Shown here: positions 35,486 through 42,187 of the stretch, in pieces
Numbering within the stretch: position 1 is the stretch's first letter
How the letters are laid out: every line of letters begins with the position of its first letter
DNA from: Vaginella massiliensis
Lineage (GTDB): Bacteria > Bacteroidota > Bacteroidia > Flavobacteriales > Weeksellaceae
Reading direction: 5' to 3'
NCBI RefSeq assembly: GCF_900089075.1
Contig: NZ_LT593747.1
Span: 124,001-188,000 of the forward strand
DNA length: 64,000 nucleotides
The notes under the pieces: generated by a model
Database searches by the model: none
Told to the model about the DNA's origin: nothing
What the model saw: the letters and a program-made list of their open reading frames with translations, nothing else
Made by a program: the position numbers and the translations under genes

Positions 35486-35999
35486 AATAATCTTGAGTCT
35501 ATTGACAATCGGAAGTTTAGCTTCTTGTACCTCACAAAAATCCGCTACAGCCAAAGACACAGTGGTGTACGTGAATGCAAAACCAGTGGAGCATTACGAT
35601 GTGTTTGGAGAAGCTTTTGTCCCAAAAAACGTCTTGAGCAAAGAAGCCATGATGACAAAATATTCCAATCTGAAAGAGGGTGACACCATACAAAATGTAC
35701 AATTTGCGACCACCATCAATTCGGTTTGTAAGAAAAAAGGATGTTGGATGAATTTGGCTTTGTCTGATGCCAATAAAGAGGCGAATGTTCGTTTTAAAGA
35801 TTATGGATTTTTTGTCCCGTTGGATGCTGATGGAAGAGAAGCGATCGTGCATGGAAAGGCATATTTAGAAAAAGTTTCGGTAGAGAAACTACGTCATTAT
35901 GCAGAAGATGCAGGCAAATCGAAAGAAGAAATTGCAAAAATAAAGCAACCAGAAATCAAATTTCAATTTATGGCAGACGGTGTTTTGATCGAAAAATAA
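35478..35999 (+). CDS. DUF4920 lipoprotein
   Basis: A 173-residue lipoprotein with signal sequence IILSLLTIGSLASC (lipid cysteine at residue 17). The mature part follows DUF4920: HYDVFGEAFVPKNVLS, then TTINSVCKKKGCWMNLALSD with two cysteines in CKKKGCW, and YGFFVPLDADGREAIVHGKA. The cysteine pair and the OB-like beta pattern hint at metal or thiol chemistry, but no function is known. Translation is probably coupled to the NUDIX gene by an 8-base overlap. A very strong terminator follows. Confidence 0.85.
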   Translation: MNKIILSLLTIGSLASCTSQKSATAKDTVVYVNAKPVEHYDVFGEAFVPKNVLSKEAMMTKYSNLKEGDTIQNVQFATTINSVCKKKGCWMNLALSDANKEANVRFKDYGFFVPLDADGREAIVHGKAYLEKVSVEKLRHYAEDAGKSKEEIAKIKQPEIKFQFMADGVLIEK

Positions 36000-36040
36000 A
36001 ATCGAATTTCAACTCGCTCCTATTCAGCCAATAAAAAAAA

Positions 36041-36073
36041 CAAAAAGCTCGATTCGCAGAATCGAGCTTTTTG
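36041..36073. terminator. Two-way terminator
   Basis: A 15-bp perfect stem CAAAAAGCTCGATTC / GAATCGAGCTTTTTG with loop GCA, between the DUF4920 gene and the convergent gapdh. Confidence 0.92.
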
Positions 36074-36090
36074 TGTATAACGTTTATCTA

Positions 36091-37530
36091 TTAATAATAG
36101 GTGTATCTTCTTACTTTAGCTACATATTTGGCCAAACGAATCACCTGATGGCTGTAACCGTATTCGTTATCATACCAGACGTAGAGAACACCATTTTTTC
36201 CGTCAGAAGAAACCAAAGTCGCATTGCTGTCGAAAATTGCAGGAGCAGAAGTCCCGATGATATCAGACGATACCAATTCGTTGTTCATCGAATATTTAAT
36301 CTGTTCTACCAAATCACCTTCGAGTGCAGCGTTTTGAATAATCTGATTGATTTCTTCTACGCTTGTATTTTTATTAAATTCAAGATTCAAAACAACAAGT
36401 GAACCATTCGGAACGGGAACACGAATCGCGTTGGAAGTCAATTTTCCAGCCAAGCTTGGCAAAGCTTTAGCCACAGCGCTACCAGCTCCAGTCTCGGTGA
36501 TGACCATGTTCAATGCAGCGGCACGACCTCGTCTATATTTTTTGTGCATATTATCGACCAAGTTCTGATCGTTGGTATAAGCATGTATCGTCTCCAAATG
36601 TCCTTTTACAACACCCAAAGAGTTTTCGATAACAGCTAAGATTGGCGTAATAGCATTGGTTGTACAAGAAGCCGCAGAGAAAAATTTTACTTCGTCTGGC
36701 GAATATTCTTCGTGATTTACCCCATACACAATGTTCGGAACTCCTTTACCTGGAGCTGTAAGAATCACTTGTGATGCTCCTTTAGAAGCTAAATGTCGGC
36801 TAAGTGCTGCATCGTCTTTGAAAGCGCCAGTGTTGTCGATTACCAACACATTATTCAAACCGTAAGCCGTATAGTCTACATCTTCTGGCTGTGCAGCAGA
36901 GATCAAATGGACGGTTGTCCCGTTGATGATTAGTGCATTATTTTCTGGATCTGCAATTACAGAACCGTCGAAATCTCCATGAATAGAATCGTAACGCAAT
37001 AGAGAAGCGCGTTTTTCGATCAACGTCGCGTCATTTTTGTCACGAGTTACAATCGCTCTTAGGCGTAATTGTTGTCCTTTGCCCACTTTAGACATCAATT
37101 CGCGAGCCAACAAGCGACCAATTCGTCCGAAACCATATAAAACAACATCTTTGGGCTCGATTTCTTCTTGGTTAGAAGCTTCGCTCAATTTCTTGTTGAT
37201 GAATTCGTTTTCGTCTGTTGCTCCCTCTTTTGTATATTCGTAAGAAAGCTTACCAAGATCGATTCTCGATGGTGGTAAGTCTTTGTTATTTATTGCTTTA
37301 GCTATTTTTAGAGTTGTTGCTATATCTAGCGGTTTGTTTACGAATTGGGTTGCGTAATCGTGCAAGTTCAAAATTTCGCTTACATTTTTGTCGATCAATT
37401 GATTACGGAAAATCAACAATTCTATTGATTTGTCGTACCATAAATCGCTTACAATTTTTATTAATTCAACCGTGTTTTTCCTTACATCAGCCTGATTTGC
37501 CAATTGTTGGTCGTAAGAAACTTGTGTCAT
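36091..37530 (-). CDS. Glyceraldehyde-3-phosphate dehydrogenase, long form with N-terminal extension
   Basis: The ATG at 37530 gives 479 residues (another at 37560 would add ten). Residues about 130-479 are a full GAPDH: VLYGFGRIGRLLAREL, catalytic cysteine in FFSAASCTTNAITPI, and WYDNEYGYSHQVIRLA. Before it lies an extension of about 125 residues, largely helical, not present in classical GAPDH of about 335 residues. Related long forms occur in Bacteroidota and some Gammaproteobacteria, sometimes called type III or EpdB-like. The enzyme interconverts glyceraldehyde-3-phosphate and 1,3-bisphosphoglycerate, probably in the gluconeogenic direction in this group, which is inference. Confidence 0.92.
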   Translation of the reverse strand: MTQVSYDQQLANQADVRKNTVELIKIVSDLWYDKSIELLIFRNQLIDKNVSEILNLHDYATQFVNKPLDIATTLKIAKAINNKDLPPSRIDLGKLSYEYTKEGATDENEFINKKLSEASNQEEIEPKDVVLYGFGRIGRLLARELMSKVGKGQQLRLRAIVTRDKNDATLIEKRASLLRYDSIHGDFDGSVIADPENNALIINGTTVHLISAAQPEDVDYTAYGLNNVLVIDNTGAFKDDAALSRHLASKGASQVILTAPGKGVPNIVYGVNHEEYSPDEVKFFSAASCTTNAITPILAVIENSLGVVKGHLETIHAYTNDQNLVDNMHKKYRRGRAAALNMVITETGAGSAVAKALPSLAGKLTSNAIRVPVPNGSLVVLNLEFNKNTSVEEINQIIQNAALEGDLVEQIKYSMNNELVSSDIIGTSAPAIFDSNATLVSSDGKNGVLYVWYDNEYGYSHQVIRLAKYVAKVRRYTYY

Positions 37531-37557
37531 GTTTGTTAGATTTGTTTTTTTGCTTTG

Positions 37558-37565
37558 CAAATGTA
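37558..37565 (-). promoter_or_regulatory. Candidate -7 box of gapdh
   Basis: Read on the minus strand: TACATTTG, 27 bases before the chosen start codon. Confidence 0.4.
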
Positions 37566-37765
37566 ATGAATAATAACGGTTTCATAGAACTGTTTTCTAA
37601 ATATTTACTAACTTTCTTAACAATTATATGTTGTAGATGATTTTCAATCCAAAGAAAATTTTCTTATCTTTAGGCTGTAAGTTTTTGATGGACTGATATA
37701 GATATTATCTATTCTCAAATATGGATTTGATATTGGAAATATTAGGATAACGGTCGTTCTGCGCT

Positions 37766-37773
37766 TAACTTTG
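37766..37773 (+). promoter_or_regulatory. Candidate -7 box of ahpC
   Basis: TAACTTTG, 48 bases before the ahpC start. The -33 region lacks a clear TTG at the right distance, as may be expected for an activator-dependent promoter. Confidence 0.35.
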
Positions 37774-37821
37774 TAGTAGAAAAGTTTAGAAAAATAATTT
37801 AATAAATAAATACTTAGAATT

Positions 37822-38448
37822 ATGTCATTAGTAGGAAAAAAAGCACCAAATTTTGTTGCTCCAGCAGTAATCAACGGAGATGAAATTGTAGAAGACTTCA
37901 AATTACCAATCGGGGAGAAAAACATTGTATTCTTCTTTTATCCAAAAGATTTTACATTCGTTTGTCCGACAGAATTGCATGCTTTCCAAGCTAAACTTGC
38001 TGAATTCGAAAAAAGAGACGCCGTAGTGATTGCTGCTTCTGTAGACTCAGAAGAAACGCATCTTGCATGGTTGAACACCGCTAAAGACAATGGAGGAATC
38101 GAAGGTGTAACTTACCCAATTGTTGCAGATTTGGCAAAAACTATCGCAATGGACTACGGAGTATTGGCTGGTGATTACGTTTACAATGAAGAAAACGATT
38201 CTTTGAAATTCGAAGGAGCTCCAGTGGCTTACCGCGGAACTTTTATCATCGACAAAAATGGAGTAGTTCGTCACGAAACAATCAACGATTTACCTTTAGG
38301 ACGTAACATCGACGAGTATGTACGTTTGTTAGATGCGATTCTACACGTAGAAAAATACGGTGAAGTTTGTCCAGCAAACTGGGAAGAAGGTAAAGAAGCG
38401 ATGAACGCGACCAAAGAAGGTGTTGCATCTTATTTAGCTAAAAACTAA
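37822..38448 (+). CDS. 2-Cys peroxiredoxin (AhpC/Prx1 type)
   Basis: A 208-residue peroxiredoxin that reduces H2O2 and organic peroxides. The peroxidatic Cys48 is in DFTFVCPTE, the resolving cysteine in YGEVCPANWEEG close to the C-terminus, and YRGTFIIDKNGVVRHE is present. It looks like the typical 2-Cys group. No ahpF follows; instead a thioredoxin-like gene and a DUF6952 gene lie downstream, which is a repeated arrangement in flavobacteria and may supply the reductant. The gene is abundant in such genomes and its codons here look like those of a highly expressed gene. Confidence 0.93.
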   Translation: MSLVGKKAPNFVAPAVINGDEIVEDFKLPIGEKNIVFFFYPKDFTFVCPTELHAFQAKLAEFEKRDAVVIAASVDSEETHLAWLNTAKDNGGIEGVTYPIVADLAKTIAMDYGVLAGDYVYNEENDSLKFEGAPVAYRGTFIIDKNGVVRHETINDLPLGRNIDEYVRLLDAILHVEKYGEVCPANWEEGKEAMNATKEGVASYLAKN

Positions 38449-38472
38449 TTAGCTCGTTTGAGCAAAAAAATA

Positions 38473-38527
38473 AAGGCTGTTTGGGTGGTGTAGGTTTTAC
38501 CTAAATGTACTTTGGACAGCCTTTTTT
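38473..38527 (+). terminator. Terminator after the peroxiredoxin gene
   Basis: Stem AAGGCTGT / ACAGCCTT with a long 35-base loop and six T. It may only partly stop transcription, allowing the downstream thioredoxin gene to be read. Confidence 0.7.
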
Positions 38528-38555
38528 GTGAAATATTATAAAACAAAACTTAATC

Positions 38556-38873
38556 ATGGAATTAATTGAATTACAAGAAGATAACTTAGCTCAAATCGTA
38601 GCAGACAACGATTTGGTCGTGGTACAATATGGTGCCGGATGGTGTGGAAATTGCCGTTTGGTGAAACCAAAATTCAAAAGAATGGCAAGCGAAACAGACA
38701 ATGCACAATTTGTGTATGTGGATGCCGAAAAATTTGTGGAATCTAGAAAATTGGCAGATGTTCCAAATTTACCAACCTTTGCTATTTTCAAAAATGGAGA
38801 AAAAGTAGGTCAAGTAACCGCGTCTAAAATAGAAGCTGTAAAAGAATTATACAATGAAGTTACCCGTATTTAA
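38556..38873 (+). CDS. Thioredoxin-family protein (active site WCGNC)
   Basis: A 105-residue single-domain thioredoxin without signal peptide. The active site is GAGWCGNCRLVKP, with Asn-Cys in place of the classical Gly-Pro-Cys, which should raise the redox potential or alter the partner. The cis-proline loop NLPTFAIFKNG is present. The gene is 100 bases after the peroxiredoxin gene and overlaps the DUF6952 gene by 20 bases. It is probably a dedicated reductant for the peroxiredoxin, by context only. Confidence 0.88.
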   Translation: MELIELQEDNLAQIVADNDLVVVQYGAGWCGNCRLVKPKFKRMASETDNAQFVYVDAEKFVESRKLADVPNLPTFAIFKNGEKVGQVTASKIEAVKELYNEVTRI

Positions 38874-39102
38874 AAATTTAGCCAAAACTGTTTCAACAGA
38901 ACAAATGGAAGCTGCGTTGGAGGTTTTAGAAGCTTACGCAGATTGCCGTGCAGTAAAAGAAGATGAGCAAGAAGCAATAGGTGAAATCATCTCCAATATT
39001 TGTGGAGCGATGGAAATGCAACAAATGCTTGCAGATGGAATGGACGAGCGCGAGGCAGCCAATACTTTTATGCAACGTGTGATGGGAAGTATAGATAAAT
39101 AA
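38854..39102 (+). CDS. DUF6952-family small protein
   Basis: An 82-residue all-helical acidic protein with cysteines in EAYADCRAVKED and ISNICGAMEM and no signal or membrane segment. It matches the small family that follows the AhpC-thioredoxin pair in flavobacteria (DUF6952 by recollection). The 20-base overlap with the thioredoxin gene indicates translational coupling. Function unknown; a role in peroxide defence is inferred from context. Confidence 0.75.
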   Translation: MKLPVFKNLAKTVSTEQMEAALEVLEAYADCRAVKEDEQEAIGEIISNICGAMEMQQMLADGMDEREAANTFMQRVMGSIDK

Positions 39103-39121
39103 ATCATCATACCAAAACAGT

Positions 39122-39150
39122 AACCAAGCAACATTGGCTTGGTTTTTTTA
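39122..39150 (+). terminator. Terminator of the peroxiredoxin-thioredoxin unit
   Basis: AACCAAGC / GCTTGGTT with a seven-base loop and five further T. Confidence 0.85.
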
Positions 39151-39159
39151 TACCACAAA

Positions 39160-39193
39160 AAAGCTGTCTCGCTGAAGTAAACGAAACAGCTTT
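39160..39193 (-). terminator. Terminator of the DUF4241 gene
   Basis: AAAGCTGT / ACAGCTTT, extended by CG pairs past one mismatch; on the minus strand it ends in TTTTTTG. Confidence 0.7.
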
Positions 39194-39214
39194 ATTATTT
39201 TTTGCTGAAATTTT

Positions 39215-39979
39215 TTAATCTAAAAACTCTTCATCTTCATCAATTTCCATTTCGGCATCGATGAAATGGACGTATAATGCAACAATCTCGTTCTTGTCGT
39301 TGTATCCAAAATACACCGGATAAACGCCTTCGCCAAAACCAGCCTGGAAAATAGGGAAGTGGTAGTTCGATTCTGGCACGCTCCAGTTGATCCAATCGCC
39401 CTCTTCTGATTGCATTTCTGGATTCGCTTTCAAGTTCTCTTTGAACAAGGCTTCAAAATAATCGTCGTATAGATTAGCCTCTTCCGATTTGTTTTCGATT
39501 TTATCGATCTGCGCTGTTATTTGAGGAAAAGCATCTTGATCGAAAATAGCCGCTAAACCACTATCGGTATTGAAACCAAAATATTCGTCTTCTTGTAAGC
39601 TCGCCAAATCTTCGTTTCCTCTCAAAGCTTCACGGTAATGCGTTGGTTTCTCGTCAGAAAATTGGATTTTGTACGAAGCGATTAAATGTGCCTTTTCCTC
39701 TTCTTCTGGATGATCCAAGGTGATGAAAGAAGCATAGGTTTTGAAAATTCCCACTGGTGCATTTTCGAAAAATGCTTCGCTTTCTTCTGTGATGACAAAT
39801 CCCAACGGATCTACAGCGACCAATTTACCAGAGGTAGAGGTAAATTCGCCCATTTCTACCACATTTAGCGCATAGCCTGCGATTTCATCTTGCGAGAAAT
39901 ATTTGTCCAAATCGATTGGAGCTTGTAAAAAATCTTTTTTCTGATTCAAAAGATTCAACCATTCTTTGTTCGGTTCCAT
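39215..39979 (-). CDS. DUF4241 domain protein
   Basis: A 254-residue soluble acidic protein. The C-terminal part FQAGFGEGVYPVYFGYNDKN followed by EIVALYVHFIDAEME fits the DUF4241 signature (G-x-G-x-YPVYWG-like), and the N-terminal part has VDPLGFVITEESEAF. DUF4241 proteins are sometimes found as immunity-like or toxin-associated domains, but there is no toxin gene here. No function can be given. Confidence 0.7.
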   Translation of the reverse strand: MEPNKEWLNLLNQKKDFLQAPIDLDKYFSQDEIAGYALNVVEMGEFTSTSGKLVAVDPLGFVITEESEAFFENAPVGIFKTYASFITLDHPEEEEKAHLIASYKIQFSDEKPTHYREALRGNEDLASLQEDEYFGFNTDSGLAAIFDQDAFPQITAQIDKIENKSEEANLYDDYFEALFKENLKANPEMQSEEGDWINWSVPESNYHFPIFQAGFGEGVYPVYFGYNDKNEIVALYVHFIDAEMEIDEDEEFLD

Positions 39980-40012
39980 AATATAAAAATTTTATTGTTT
40001 ATCGACGGGCAA

Positions 40013-40618
40013 TCAATCGTTGCGCATCTGTTGTTTCAATTCGTTTTTGTCGATGTCGTATTCAATTTTCAGCAGATACACCAAATCTTCATAGTCTAAT
40101 ATCCCTTTTTTGGCATATTCGAGCAGAATAGGACGCATTTTATCAAACTCTTTGCGCGATTCTTGTTTGAATCGGGTTTCGAAGAATTTTTGTTGTCGAT
40201 CTTGTATCGTAATGCTATTGTTCACCCCAAATGAGCCTTCCTCACGTTTGAATTCGCCAAACTCTCTCACTTCTTTGCCTACATAATCATCATTTTTGAT
40301 GTTCAAAAGGCGTATTTGGTCGATGAGAATAATGTTTTCGCCAATCATTATTTTGTCTCGATAAAAAGACAATTCGCCGTTCAGGCTACCTTCCGGAGAG
40401 TATTTTTCTCTCACAAATAATTTGTTGAGATAGGCGACAAAGGTTGCCATCACCAGTACATAAACAATCCATACCAAGCTGTTTTCTAGCCAATCATTGA
40501 TGACCAAGAGGTAAGAAATGGCCGAAATAAAAGCCAAGATGCCTAAATTGAGGAGAATCGTGAGGTGTTTGAACCGTTTTTTCTCTTTTACAAAAATCGG
40601 GAAGCTGTATTTAACCAT
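40013..40618 (-). CDS. Membrane protein with two N-terminal helices, coupled to the Crp/Fnr gene
   Basis: A 201-residue protein (start at 40618; another ATG at 40627 is possible). Two membrane helices at about residues 21-40 and 48-66 are followed by a 130-residue cytoplasmic part with beta strands (GELSFYRDKIMIGENIILID) and a helical charged tail. The layout recalls YcxB/PH-like proteins, without a firm match. It overlaps the upstream regulator gene by eight bases, so the pair is co-expressed. Confidence 0.7.
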   Translation of the reverse strand: MVKYSFPIFVKEKKRFKHLTILLNLGILAFISAISYLLVINDWLENSLVWIVYVLVMATFVAYLNKLFVREKYSPEGSLNGELSFYRDKIMIGENIILIDQIRLLNIKNDDYVGKEVREFGEFKREEGSFGVNNSITIQDRQQKFFETRFKQESRKEFDKMRPILLEYAKKGILDYEDLVYLLKIEYDIDKNELKQQMRND

Positions 40619-41189
40619 TGTTTGCAATATCTTTTCTTACTCGACTCAAACTCTCTGGCGTAATCCCCAAATAAGACGCAATCATCCATTGCGGCACTCT
40701 TTGCAAGAGGTTCGGGTACAATTTTATAAATTCTTGATAGCGAGTTTTGGCCGATGCACTTAATAATAAATTGATTCGGTCTTGTAAATGTCTCACATGA
40801 TTGTGCAACAGAATATTCATGCCTTTCATGTATTCGGGATTGATTTCGTGAATCTTCGATTGGATTTTCAGACTTATGGGGATAATTTTACTCTCTTCTA
40901 TTGTTTCGATCGTAAATTTTGCTGGCTGATGACATAGCGTAGAATAGCGGTCGCTGACTATCCAGTTTTCTGGCCCAAACTGGATGACGTGTTCTTTGCC
41001 CATCTCGTCAACTGTATAGGACCGCACAAGACCTTTTTCTATGAAATAGAAATATTCAGAAATTTCACCTTCTCTCAGTATGGTTTCATTTTTAGCATAG
41101 TCGACCATCTTTACCAACACCAAAACTTGTTCTAACTGCTCAAGCGTAAAAGGACAAACCTGTTTCAAATGATTGATGAAATTTTCCAT
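40611..41189 (-). CDS. Crp/Fnr-family transcriptional regulator
   Basis: A 192-residue regulator: cyclic-nucleotide-binding beta barrel at about residues 25-115 (ILREGEISEYFYFIEKGLVR, YTVDEMGKEHVIQFGPENW) and a C-terminal helix-turn-helix (PQWMIASYLGITPESLSRVRKDI). The phosphate-binding Arg-Ser of CRP and the N-terminal cysteines of FNR are not present, so the effector is unknown. Such regulators are numerous in flavobacteria. It is likely to control the coupled membrane-protein gene and others. Confidence 0.9.
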   Translation of the reverse strand: MENFINHLKQVCPFTLEQLEQVLVLVKMVDYAKNETILREGEISEYFYFIEKGLVRSYTVDEMGKEHVIQFGPENWIVSDRYSTLCHQPAKFTIETIEESKIIPISLKIQSKIHEINPEYMKGMNILLHNHVRHLQDRINLLLSASAKTRYQEFIKLYPNLLQRVPQWMIASYLGITPESLSRVRKDIANNG

Positions 41190-41205
41190 AGGATAAAATC
41201 GAACT

Positions 41206-41213
41206 CAAATTTA
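41206..41213 (-). promoter_or_regulatory. Candidate -7 box of the Crp/Fnr regulator gene
   Basis: Minus-strand TAAATTTG, 16 bases before the start codon. Confidence 0.4.
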
Positions 41214-41426
41214 GTATTTATTTGTAAAAATTGAATCATTAATAAATTTATTAATCATATTTTTAAGTTGAAGGTTTCTCGCGTCGTTCTTATGAAAATC
41301 GCCTCCTTTTTTTATAAGAAGCTCGATTGATTTCGAAAAGTAACGACTGTCAGATTTACAGGTAATAATGACACCGTTTTTCTGATGGGTACGGTTATTG
41401 AATATAAAGATTTAAAACAAAAGAAT

Positions 41427-41753
41427 ATGGCAGACAATATCAATATAGATTTTCAATCTATCCCAGAAGATTTTCAGAACGAAGATGAATTTTATGCGAA
41501 ATTCAAAGAGCGGTTAGAAGATGTAGAGAATTTTCCTTCAGAATATATGTTCAAATTCATTTATCCATCGAGCGAAGAAACGATGAAGGAGGTAAAAACA
41601 ATCTTCAAAGATGTAAATCCAAGCTACGACTATAAAGCTTCTAAAAGTAGAAAATATACTTCGATTACCGTGAAATACAAGGCAATAGATGCAGACGAAG
41701 TTATTGATTTTTACAAACAAGTAGCCAAAATAAAAGATGTCATCATGTTGTAA
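41427..41753 (+). CDS. DUF493 family protein (YbeD-like)
   Basis: The ATG at 41427 gives 108 residues; an upstream GTG/ATG frame extension to 41385 is less likely because it lacks conservation signals. The fold is a small ferredoxin-like/ACT-like alpha-beta domain: FPSEYMFKFIYPSSEETMKEV, YTSITVKYKAIDADEVIDFY. DUF493/YbeD proteins are small cytosolic, possibly regulatory proteins. The gene stands alone with a clear terminator. Confidence 0.8.
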   Translation: MADNINIDFQSIPEDFQNEDEFYAKFKERLEDVENFPSEYMFKFIYPSSEETMKEVKTIFKDVNPSYDYKASKSRKYTSITVKYKAIDADEVIDFYKQVAKIKDVIML

Positions 41754-41756
41754 ATT

Positions 41757-41791
41757 AAAAACATCCGTTTCAACCGAAGCGGATGTTTTTT
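41757..41791. terminator. Terminator of the DUF493 gene
   Basis: AACATCCGTTTC / GAAGCGGATGTT (one T-G pair) with loop AACC and six T; the A-run on the left lets it serve the minus strand too. Confidence 0.85.
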
Positions 41792-41825
41792 CTGATAAAA
41801 CAAAAAGAATACGAGTGTTTTTTAA

Positions 41826-41939
41826 TTAATTGAATGGAGCGGTTTCTGTACTTTCTGCCATGGCTGTTGTCGATGAGTTGTCTTTTTGTACAGAATCGCT
41901 TCCTCCTGCTGTTCTAATTTTGGAAGATTGAAATAAGGC
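41826..41939 (-). pseudogene. Orphan 3' end of a minus-strand gene
   Basis: A minus-strand frame of 37 codons ends at the TAA at 41828-41826, has no start codon at its head and begins exactly at the left end of the inverted-repeat element at 41936. Its sequence (ALFQSSKIRTAGGSDSVQKD, then a Ser/Thr/Ala-rich tail) looks like the low-complexity C-terminus of a real protein, and a terminator lies just beyond. The parent gene cannot be named. Confidence 0.3.
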
Positions 41940-42007
41940 TCACTTTGATTGGAAAGTAACGTGTGTGCATTATGGAAAAATATAAACCAAGGTCAAATAG
42001 TGAGCCT
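41936..42007. mobile_element. 72-base inverted-repeat element (MITE-like or IS remnant)
   Basis: The ends AGGCTCACT and AGTGAGCCT are perfect nine-base inverted repeats, and the match continues inward with TTTGA / TCAAA after a small gap. The inside is A/T-rich without coding capacity. No clear target duplication is seen. The stretch 41795-42107 otherwise holds only the orphan gene end and A/T-rich sequence. Confidence 0.35.
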
Positions 42008-42107
42008 GATATTTCTTCATTGTTTATGATGATATGTTTTTCGTTTTTAACCCCTACGAATTCTAGTTTTTATATGGTTGTTGTTTCATGTTTTGCTTAT
42101 TTTTGAT

Positions 42108-42159
42108 AAACGAAAAATAGTTTACCAGCGAACGTTCGCTAAATTAGTAATTTTCGTTT
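42108..42159. promoter_or_regulatory. 52-base compound palindrome, probable operator of the RamB/ScfR-like gene
   Basis: The centre is a perfect 14-base palindrome AGCGAACGTTCGCT (42127-42140). On the same axis, outer arms AAACGAAAA (42108-42116) and TTTTCGTTT (42151-42159) pair perfectly; 19 of 26 positions are symmetrical overall. It ends 28 bases before the start of the regulator gene, the usual place for an autoregulatory site. Confidence 0.6.
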
Positions 42160-42187
42160 TATTTTACCAAATGTTTAGACAGAAAAA

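Noticed and set aside
39215-39979. DUF4241 gene as an immunity gene of a polymorphic toxin
   Set aside because: No toxin, Rhs or secretion-system gene is adjacent, so the idea has no support from context.
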